Positions 55,540 through 64,000 of a stretch of 64,000 nt of DNA are shown here, piece by piece. The first letter of the stretch is position 1; every line of letters starts with the position of its first letter. Both the position numbers and the translations under genes were made by a program. Source of the DNA: Ephemerocybe angulata (taxonomy: Eukaryota > Basidiomycota > Agaricomycetes > Agaricales > Psathyrellaceae); NCBI GenBank assembly GCA_013368325.1, contig JAACJK010000006.1, positions 310,001-374,000 on the forward strand, given 5' to 3'. The notes below the pieces were generated by a model, which worked only from the letters and a program-made list of their open reading frames with translations, did not search any database and had not been told where the DNA came from.

Positions 55540-57246
55540 CGGCGCTCACGAAGGCGGCATTGGGGCCGCGTGCGCAGAGGGAAGCGATCGACGACGGCAC
55601 CCACGTAGCGGATGGCGAGCATCTCGACGCGAACGCCCCCTGACTCGCCTGACTAGGTGAGTATTCGTGATATAGAAATCACAACGATGACAGGCTCACC
55701 GTTGTCGTTCGCTCAGCCCACCCACGACGACGACACGATCTCTACGCGGCCGGCATCAAAGTCGACTGCGCACTCCGGCCACCCACCCATACACATCTGA
55801 CGGCCAGCATCGGCGGCAACGGCGCCGTGTGGAGGCAGGGTGAACGAAGGGAAGCGAGGGTTTGGCGTCAGAGGCCCAGAAAATCCACGACGGCACAACA
55901 CAACGGCTGTGTGCAGACGGTAGGCACGAATGCCGCCTGGGTAGGTAAGTTTCGTGGTTCAAAGTATCACGAACATAACTCACATATATTGTTCATTTCA
56001 GCCCACTCTGATGATGAACACCCAGCAACGACGACGACGACGACACGGATGTCGATGGCGCGCAGGGAGAGGTCAGCCGCCCGAATGGAAACGTAGGAGT
56101 GCCATCGACGCAGTACTCGGCCGCGACCCAACGAATCAGCGAGACTTCCCAAGACGGACGACGGACGACTGCGCCATCCGCCGCATCGTCGATGACGACG
56201 ACCTCGTTCGGCGACGGCAGCAACAGCCGTGGTGTACGGAGGGGGAGGCGAGAGTTATGGTGCCGCCGAGCTCTGACTCGGGAGATCGACGGCGGCAGCT
56301 TGTGTCTGCGAATAGGTCAGTACATTATCTTTAATTATTGACTATGATCATTGCTTACCAGATGCTCCCCGTCTGCGCAGAATCCAGGATGACGACCCGC
56401 CCAGTATGCCGGGTATGGCACGAGCGCTTTCGGTCCGTCCCACCAGCAGAGCACTGGCCCCACGTCGTCGTCGGCGGCGGCGGTATGGCAGCTGCTAAAG
56501 TGGTAAGTTCTATGGCTGTGACCGATCTGTAAACACAACACACTCCTTTATTCAGCCTTTCCTTGGACTGCCTCGAAACACCCGACATACGATGGCCTAC
56601 GACTGCAGCGTGGAACGAAGGTAAGTATCATGGTATATAAGGCTAGATTCACTGACTTGCCTTGTCTCGACCCCGTCATGGACGCGAAGCTCAAGCGCTG
56701 TCGAGCACTTGAGGCCACGGGAGGTGAGGTACGTTACATAGAAAGGAATAGTTCATAGGTAGTCAATATGATGTGTATTAGGCAGAAATGAATAAACTCA
56801 CCTTTTCGAATGACGGGAATGCGTGAGCATTGGGTCTAGTGGATAATCTAGTTAGTAAGTGAACCGGAAATCGAATGGGGCTTGAGTGACTTACAACCAG
56901 GTATACGTCGACGTGCTCGAGTTTGGAAGCCGAAGGAAGATGTGCTACACCCATGACAAGATGAGTCTACACCATGCAGCGACACAATTGAATACACCTA
57001 CCTTGTCGAATCGCAGGTATGCGGGGCGACTGAATCTGCCAAAATAAGGTAAGCGAAGCGGAATTCGATACAAACTCTATGGCTTACTGTCACGGTGGTG
57101 CATTGAGTGAAGGTGAGCGAATGGATTCAGCCTAGTCTGGCGAAGGATTCAATACAGGCTTACAACAACACTGCTCGAGTGAAAACAGGTTTGAAGTGAG
57201 TATGAGACGACGAACGAGGATAAGTGCAACAACTGACCTCGAGCAT
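55540..57246. other. Region of many short intron-like cassettes, no clean gene
   Basis: On the + strand there are at least four GT..AG cassettes of intron size: 55657-55716, 55945-56001, 56316-56361 and 56503-56555, with weaker ones after. The DNA between them has frames that stay open through single blocks but hit stops when joined. GAC/ACG triplet runs recur (56027-56045). On the - strand, 57246-56790 looks like a chain of mini-exons (see separate entry). This may be a decayed, fast-evolving gene or a non-coding transcript. Confidence 0.35.
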
Positions 57247-57430
57247 GTTGTTGTTGAAGACAAAAACGAGAGTATCACAGCAAGGTATATGAGCAAAGGG
57301 GTGGAGATGGATAAACGAAGTAAAGGAAGAATGGCGATGGAATAGGAAAGGAATGGAATGGGATGATCCTCAGTGGGAGGATTCTGACTTTTCCCAACCT
57401 CCCCTTCCAGCCTTTATACACCTCTGGACA
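56790..57430 (-). other. Possible spliced transcript made of mini-exons
   Basis: On the - strand a TATA-like ggtgtataaaggctgg (about 57409-57424) is followed by a CT-rich leader and an ATG in a good context (caacaacaacatgctcgag) at 57246. Then five short exons (about 83, 44, 34, 50 and 34 nt) are separated by GT-AG introns of about 32-60 nt, whose donors gtaagc, gtaagc, gtaggt, gtaagt and gtgagt are strong. Joined, they stay open (for example NPFAHLHSMHHRD, then NSVAPHTCDST). No known protein matches; it could be a non-coding RNA or chance. Confidence 0.3.
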
Positions 57431-59919
57431 CCCATCATCTCGTCACACCTCTCAGCTCATCCCGAAAACCGCAGAGGACTATCCGGCCTTTCCGTGGCCG
57501 TTGCGAGGCCCAGCGCCTTTTACACCAGCTTTACGTGTGTATCGTCCTCCTCCGATTCGCTCTGCGCTGAATGTTCCCTCAGTCACTGCACTAGCGTGTA
57601 TTCTGGCTGCCGATCAAGGGTCTGATGGGTATTAATAGGCCGCCAAGGACACTTGTGCGACAGGGAGTGTGTATGAGAGCGCTAGGAGGTCCGACGGGGA
57701 TGGGGAGGAGAGTGAATGAATCGGCTTGAGGATCGTCCTTGCGGGGCTCGGGGGAAGGGGTATTCGGTGAAGATATATCAGGGTAAATAGGGGTACCACC
57801 TTGGGTGTGCATACCTGTAGTCTGTGGACTGTGGATGGAGGTACATTGGCATGTATATTCTCGCGCTGATCATCTTAGCGGTGAACGTATCAGAATATTG
57901 AAGAGATCGAGACTGGTTTCAAGAAATCGGGTAAACCTATCTACATTTAACGCGCACACGAGATCTCTAGAGTGTCGAGTCAGACGTACGGACGCGAAAT
58001 GCATTTACGTGCGTTACGCGCTTTTCTTCTCTCCGCCGTGCATCTCGTTGACGAAATTTTCGCTTTTCGGCCTGGTGTGACAGCGGGCGGTCATTTAGCA
58101 TGTCTGATGGGAGCTAAGCGAGCCAAGGCAACCGGGATTTGGGCAGGGAAGTCGTTGTTTCTGCGTTTTCCGGGTGAACGGGGATGAGGAGGAGAGGGTC
58201 CGGTGTTGACATCTCTGAGAGAGATCGGTTGGGGTGGGGTACTCAGGGGTGGTCTATCGTAGCCTATGGGTATGTACTCTGGTATCTGTGCATGCTCAAA
58301 TGCGATTCTATGTTCATTATGTCCCCTTTCTCTTTATCTCGTCTTTGCGCGTTAAGCGCGCATTTTCAACTCCAAGGCGACCTGGTGCTCTGCTAGAGCA
58401 AATCCCATCCACCATACCCTCCCATACCACTAAGGGTAACCCCGAGGTATATCTACGTACGTACCCAACTCCCCCATTAACTCTCAATGCCTTATCTTCT
58501 GTTCCTCGAGAATGGCGCGCTTCAATCTGCGTCTGCTGTTCGAGCCCCCGATATAACTCAGAGAACCGAAATTGGTGGGCATTTTCACATCATCAGTACG
58601 TATGATGTACTAGCATAAGCGTGCCAAGTCCACTCAATTGGCAGGGAAACGCTGCTAACAGCGGGATTTCGTTGAATGGTGTGGGGAGGAGAAGGTCTCG
58701 AGATTCCGGTTCCGACGGCCGCTTTTGCTATTCTTGCGCTGCGGGCAAGCCTCACTCGTCCATAGTAGTAGTAAGTAGAAGATTTAATTGTTCAAACGGC
58801 CCATGGACGCGCCCATATGTTGTTCAAATCGCTCGAAAGCGCGAGCGGCTATTTAGGCGCCGATGACTCCGACTTTCTCTCTGCTCGATTGGGCGCGTGG
58901 TAGCCAAGAAAAGCTCTGAAATTCACAGTGTTATTACGGCAGTACTATATACAGTTGTGAATGGGTGCAAAGTGACAGAATTATGTAGGTACATATGTCC
59001 AGAATATGTACGGAAACAGCAAAGCGAGATATTGCTTGTCCGGCGCGCCCAGTGGCGCTGGTCTCGATGCCTGCGCAACGTCACTACACTACGGGTACGC
59101 CAGGTACGGATACTGATGTACGGCACTATTGGTACGTGCGTGCACTCGATCGTAACAGGGTCTCGGGCCTATTGACGTCTTACACGCCAAGTGCGGGTGG
59201 AGCGAGTAGGGCTCGGAGGGCGCGCGTACATTTTCCGAGTTCAAATGCGTGCCTCGGCCACCCAGCTCTGGGTATCTGGGTGAGGTAACATGGGATCTAG
59301 GGTCTAATGGGTGAGATACAAATACGGATGCGAGAGGAGCGCGTGGGCACGTACCGAAATACAAATCACCAAATTGTTTGCGAGCCTCCCTGCTGATCTC
59401 CTGTCATCGTCGTTTGATGTTGGCCACTTGTTTCTATGCCGTCAGTACCGATTGGAAAATGCGACGAGGGACTGACATACCGTGAGTCGAAATCTGCCCT
59501 GAGGATGTCCGAGGAAGGGGGTGTGGTGGATCCGGGGATAAACTGGGTGTAAACCACAGTCAGAAATGCGCGCCTTTCCAAGAAAAGAAGTGCACACTCA
59601 CCGAGTCCCAATCGCGATGTGCTCCCCTTATCCCCGCAGCCCACTGAACTCCCGTAACATTGACTGCCGCCTGAGTGATTCCGTGGCCATTGTGACTCTC
59701 AAACTGATGACCTGGGGAACAGTGAGGATGCGGCGATCATTAACTCACACGAGGGCGATTTTTGACATACTGAGAGTCCGTGTGAGTGTCCAAAAGTCTA
59801 AATAGATTTCTCGAGTCCGCCGGAACGATGGCCAAGGGTATTGAGGCTGGTGGGGTTAGACGGTGAGGTGCGCGGTATGGAATGCTGACGGCTGAAGTGC
59901 GTACCGAGATACTGGGGAG
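57431..59919. other. Intergenic region without a supported gene
   Basis: Open frames are short and show no domain. Between 59400 and 59900, - strand donor-like signals (plus-strand gacatac, cactcac, aactcac) recur every 100-150 bases, as in the neighbouring region, but no consistent reading frame results. Confidence 0.35.
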
Positions 59920-59920
59920 T

Positions 59921-60290
59921 GAAAACTTGATTTTGGAGTTCCGGGAAACGGGTCTGGGGTGCTTTCGGGTTCTATGGTACGCGCCGATCAGTTCTCGAGG
60001 CGCACACACTGAGAGACTGAGGCGACAGGTGACGTACATGTATATTTCGGGGCCCTTTTTCTTCGTCTTGGCGTGCCTGGGGAGCATATGCTGGCAGGGG
60101 CTGAAAGCGAGAGGGTGGTGACTCCGGTGAGAAAACTTGATTTTTGGAGGTCCGGGAAACGGGTCTGGAGTGCCTTCGGGGTCTATGATACGCGTCGATC
60201 AGTTCTCGAGGCGCACACACTGAGACGACGGGTTACATACCTGGATATTTCAGGGCCGCTTTCTTCGTCTTGGGCAGTACCGTAACTCCA
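59921..60290. repeat. Degenerate tandem repeat, about 210 bp period
   Basis: The block starting gaaaacttgattttggag at 59921 recurs at 60131 (gaaaacttgatttttgga). Shared words include ccgggaaacgggtctgg, cgatcagttctcgaggcgca and tttcttcgtcttgg. A third, weaker copy seems to begin near 60290 (atttctgagctccgaaaaac-like). The repeat does not carry a long open frame. Confidence 0.6.
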
Positions 60291-61855
60291 AATCTAGATT
60301 TTCTGAGCTCCGAAAAACAGGCCTGAGCGACATGCGGCTCTAATTAGTATCTGCCGCGCCATGCCAAACTGAGCGAGAGACGTGCCGCTATTTGCTATTG
60401 TGGGATATCGCGGGTAGTGGCTGAAAGCGAGCGGGTGGTGAGTGACACGCTTCGGTGCGTCGAGGATGCAGGGATGGGGACCGTACGAGTTGGGATATTT
60501 GCAGCTTCGGGGAAGAATGGGTCTTGGCGTCGCCCGACTATAATTGGCGGCATCAATCTCTGACCGGGCAGGGCCAACGTGAGCGAGAGACGTACCATTT
60601 CTTGAATTTCTGCAGTTTCCAGAGTCCGGGAAATGGGGTTCCCTGGCAAGGCGGTCAGCGGCCGAAGTCGATAAAATAGTGAGCAACGTACCTTGGTGCG
60701 TCGAGGATGTAAGACTTGTAGCCATTTTATACGCAGTAATAGTTAGTGATGAAGCTGTTTAGTCGTAGAGGCTTTGCAGACCTGTGACGAAGGGTTGCGA
60801 AGGGGGTCAAATTTTGAATTTGAGCGTCCGGGGAGCGAGCGACTCAAGGAGCCGGAGACGACTCACGACTTTGGTGACGATCCCATGGATTTCTTCGACG
60901 AGAGACCTGGGACAAGTAGGGGACAATGAACAATGAATCTGAACCGCGCTGGCATGGTTCGACGACGGAGTGAAAGTGGGTGGGGAAGAAAGAATTTGCG
61001 TAGATGGATCAGGCAAGAATAAGGCGATATTCTTTGCTAAGCCGTTTGCGGGCTAGGGTGAACTGATCCCCGCGCACGAGGCTGGCGATGTGAAATTCGT
61101 CGGGCGCCCAAAAATAAATTTCTCTGACTCGGGACTTGGCGTAGTACGTACATGCAGGGTCCCGGTCAATAGTAATTTACAGGGGGTGCAGAGGGACGTG
61201 TTGCACAAAATCTAGTACCATACTACTCTACCAACTTAGAGCTCTGCTGCGATAGAATGTGAGCAATGAGATGGAGATCCTAGGTAAGGAAAGTCAGTAC
61301 GGGCTTGGGGGACAGGACATGAAATTCTGGACATCACCGCACCATAAACCATTTAGCGGGGACAGCGGAAGCGAACAATTTACGAGACAGCGGGGGTAAT
61401 AGACGTCCAAGACACAGTACGACCTATGGCTAGGAGACACCTAGAGAGTCATATTCATGTCAAGGACCAGTTGACATGAGTAGTATGGCCTCTAGGTAGG
61501 GGAGGAAAGGAGAGGAGGTCAGGGAGAAAGTCGCTTGGCAGGGATGCTTACCAGAACAGACACCGATGCGCACACCTCGCAACCGGGAGGAAGGGTGTAT
61601 GTAATCTAGTCCGAGCGCCCACCATGTCAGAGATAGGGTTAATGTGGTCCGTGCGCGATTGTACGTCTATATAAGCTAGACCAGGTTGCTGTGCAGTCCC
61701 CCAACGAAGGGTGATGTCCCCAAGTTATGCCCGGCCGAGCTCTGCATGTTCTTCAACAGAGACGTGTACCTCGGTCGGCGCATGGTAGTTACACGTCTGA
61801 AAAGCCTGAATAGATTGAAGAGGGTGTTTAAGTTAGCGTTTTTTTCGTCTTTTTA
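60291..61855. other. Intergenic region without a supported gene
   Basis: Contains pieces similar to the preceding tandem repeat (for example gctgaaagcgagcgggtggt at 60420 against gctgaaagcgagagggtggt at 60099) and otherwise no feature I can support. Confidence 0.35.
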
Positions 61856-61889
61856 GCCCCAAAAGGAAACTTTGAACCTTCAAAAGGAA

Positions 61890-62101
61890 ATTCCCGACCC
61901 CCGACGCAGCCAGCCACAGCCGTGTGAGTGAGTCCAAGGCTTGAAGGAGGTGGTTGAGAGCAAGCCGCGGCGAACGCCAGTTACCGAATGAGCCGGACCG
62001 GTGATCAAAGCAAGCCCTGGCCCTGTGTTTGGCTGTGGAAGCCGCTGCCAAACACAGGCGGGCGTCAAGCATTTTGGCGTCGTCCACTCCTCACGCACAC
62101 C
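61890..62101 (+). promoter_or_regulatory. Upstream region of the second Nop4-like copy
   Basis: Homologous to the segment before copy 1, with small insertions and substitutions. It ends in the identical run ctcctcacgcacaccatggcc. This is the left part of the second duplicated segment. Confidence 0.5.
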
Positions 62102-64000
62102 ATGGCCTCCAATCTCGGAAAACGGAAGGAAAGGGAGGCCGATGACGCCCACGGGTGCGCACCACCCCTCACTCCCCCTCCAAAATACTGACCCGCCCCA
62201 CAGCTCGACGCTCTTCGTCTCGAATCTCCCGTACACCGCGACGAGTGTCGACCTCGAGACGCTCTTCTCCGACATCGCCCCCGTCCGCACCGCATTCGTC
62301 GTCACAGAGCACGGCACGGGCGTCTCCAAGGGCGTCGGCTACGTCTCCTTCGCCCTGAAGGAGGACGCCGAGGCGTGCTTCAAGCAGGTATCGGAGGAGG
62401 GTCTCCTCATCGCACACAGGAAGATCCGCATCCAGTGGGCAGACAAAAAGGTGCGTCGTCGCACCCTACCATCCCTCTAAATCTAACTCCACCACAGCCC
62501 CTCCAAAAACGCAACGCAGACGACGCCGAACCCACCCAAAAACGCGAACAACCCAAGCGCCCGCGCGAACCCCTCACCAAAACCCCGCAAACCCCGCACG
62601 ACCCCCTCGCCGTCAAAACCCTCATCGTCTCCGGCCTCCCCACGCCGCTCGAACCCAACGTCCTCTGGAAAAAAATCCGCAAATGCGCAGGCGCCGACAA
62701 ACTCATCTACCCCGCCAAGGACATCCACGGCGCCGACGATCCCACCCAAGCGCACGTCGTGTTCACCACCGCCGCCAAAGCCTCGGACGCCGTCGCAAAG
62801 CTGCACGCGCACGTCTACAAGGGGTCTTTGCTTAGCGCCACGCTGAAGAAGAGGGTGGAGGCGCTCGCGAAGCCCAAGAAGGCGGCGGCGGCACCGTCGA
62901 CTGCGCCTAACCGCGCGAGCAGGCTCATCGTTCGCAACCTACCCTTCACCGCGACCGAGCAAGATCTCCGAGCCCTCTTCCTCCCCTACGGCCCCATCCA
63001 CTCCATCACACTACCCAAAGCCGAGCCAAAGGAGCAGCCATCAAAGGACGAGGATGCTATGGACGTGGACCCAAACCCCGCAAACCCCACTCACCAGCCC
63101 CCGCGCAACAAAGGCTTCGCCTTCGTCTGGATGCTCTCCAAACAAGACGCCGCTCGCGCGTTGGAAGGCTGCAACGGGAAGCCTATCCGCGCGGGTATGG
63201 CGCAGGACCTTGTGAGTGCGAAGCAGAAGCGGAAGAAGCAGCTTAGGCTGGAGAGGAGGGGGAGGGGTGGGGAGGTGAAGGGGAGGGAGGGTGAGGGTGA
63301 GGGTGACGGGGAGGCTGCCGAGGGCGAGGAGAAGGAGGATGACGAGAAGGATGACGAGAAGGATGTGAAGAAGAGGGAAGAGGAGGACGAGGAGGACGAG
63401 CACAAAGAGGCCACAGAACGCGTTATCGCGGTCGACTGGGCCCTCAGCAAAGAAAAATGGAAGGAAGAGGTCGCCAAGATGGAGGAGGAGAAAGTGGACA
63501 GCGACGTCGACATGGATTCCGATTCCGCCTCCTCTTCGTCCAACTCAGATTCCGAAGACGATGAGGACGAGGCGATCGGTGTGCACGAAGACGACAGCGA
63601 CGACGGCTCCTCGCAAGACGGGCTCGACGACTCGGACTACGAGCGCGACAGTGACGAGGACGAGCCGACGAAGCCTTCGCTGCCCGCTCCCGAGGCTGGC
63701 ACGACGCTTTTCGTGCGGAACGTGCCGTATATCGCGACGGAGGAGGAATTGCGGACACTGTACGTTTCTCATATGCATTTCTTGATTCCCTGCTAATGAA
63801 TGTAGGTTCCGAGCCTACGGCCCCCTGCGGTACGCGAGGATCACGATGGATGGGTCCACTGGCCGGTCGAGGGGTACAGGCTTCGCCTGCTTCTGGAACA
63901 AGGAGGACGCGGATAAAGTTATTGAGCAGAGTGAGATCTTGAGGACGGAAACAACTGGACTCTCCACCGCGGTACGCATCACTCTATCTATCTTACATCT
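62102..64000 (+). CDS. NOP4: Nop4/RBM28-like multi-RRM protein, copy 2 (continues past window edge)
   Basis: The gene starts MASNLGKRKEREADDAHG at 62102 and repeats copy 1 with an offset of 9276-9277 bp: RRM1, RRM2 (TLIVSGLPTPLEPNVLWKKI), RRM3 (SRLIVRNLPFTATEQDLRAL), the acidic linker, RRM4 and the next exon, up to the window end. RRM1 and its flanking introns differ at several bases (for example acgctcttcgtc against acgctgttcgtc, and gtgcgtcgtcgc against gtccgtccgtcc). From about 62470 onward I see no difference for 1.5 kb. The 3' end lies outside, so whether it is the intact gene cannot be seen; that is the likelier reading because copy 1 breaks off. Nucleolar 60S biogenesis is the family role. 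Confidence 0.85.

Noticed and set aside
57353..57635. Two overlapping 90-codon + strand frames (MEWDDPQWEDSDF.. and the next frame)
   Set aside because: They lie over what looks like the promoter and leader of a - strand transcript and resemble no protein.

Overview
The window reads as nuclear DNA of a filamentous basidiomycete, most likely an Agaricomycete (mushroom-forming fungus). The grounds are many 45-65 nt GT-AG introns inside protein genes, several F-box/LRR-type proteins, an autonomous Helitron, and gene types typical of fungal nuclear genomes (BEACH protein, ABCC transporter, mitochondrial carrier, ferric reductase, Nop4/RBM28). I saw no rRNA, tRNA or CRISPR array.

Layout. 1-22 kb is ordinary gene-dense DNA: a truncated F-box/LRR-like C-terminus, a mitochondrial dicarboxylate-type carrier, a small EthD-like protein, a very large BEACH-WD40 protein (4.7-12.5 kb, + strand), a convergent ABCC transporter (12.8-18.7 kb, - strand), and an F-box/LRR-like protein. 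At 22.4-23.0 kb lies a small secreted double-psi beta-barrel (RlpA/barwin-like) protein split over four exons. 25.4-27.4 kb is a single-exon 666-residue F-box-like protein, followed by about 3.5 kb with no gene I can support.

The most unusual part is a family of four small secreted modular proteins at 24.0, 40.6, 41.8 and 44.0 kb. Each has a signal peptide, a variable number of 37-46 residue cationic modules flanked by acidic spacers, and a strongly acidic C-terminal tail. The modules follow one grammar: an acidic spacer ending in EAR or DAR, a cationic core, then Arg-Asp opening the next acidic spacer. The four genes share a promoter layout (TATA about 160-170 nt before the ATG, with a nearby CCAGCTGG-type element), and at least three share a 3' flank, so they probably form one regulon. 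I recognise no known family. Release of cationic peptides is an inference.

Between the first family member and the other three sits a Helitron (about 31.0-37.2 kb, - strand) with Rep and Pif1-like helicase domains and a probable one-base frameshift. Its first 2407 bp are duplicated in tandem (37.2-39.6 kb). It lies about 200 bp upstream of a small conserved hypothetical gene ending in a Lys-rich tail.

45.2-47.4 kb encodes a ferric reductase, 49.5-52.5 kb a multi-pass membrane protein with a Ser/Thr-rich ectodomain, and 52.8-55.5 kb a Nop4/RBM28-like ribosome-biogenesis protein that appears 3' truncated. A second copy starts at 62.1 kb and leaves the window. The 6.5 kb between the copies has no clean gene but holds ladders of intron-like signals on both strands and degenerate tandem repeats.
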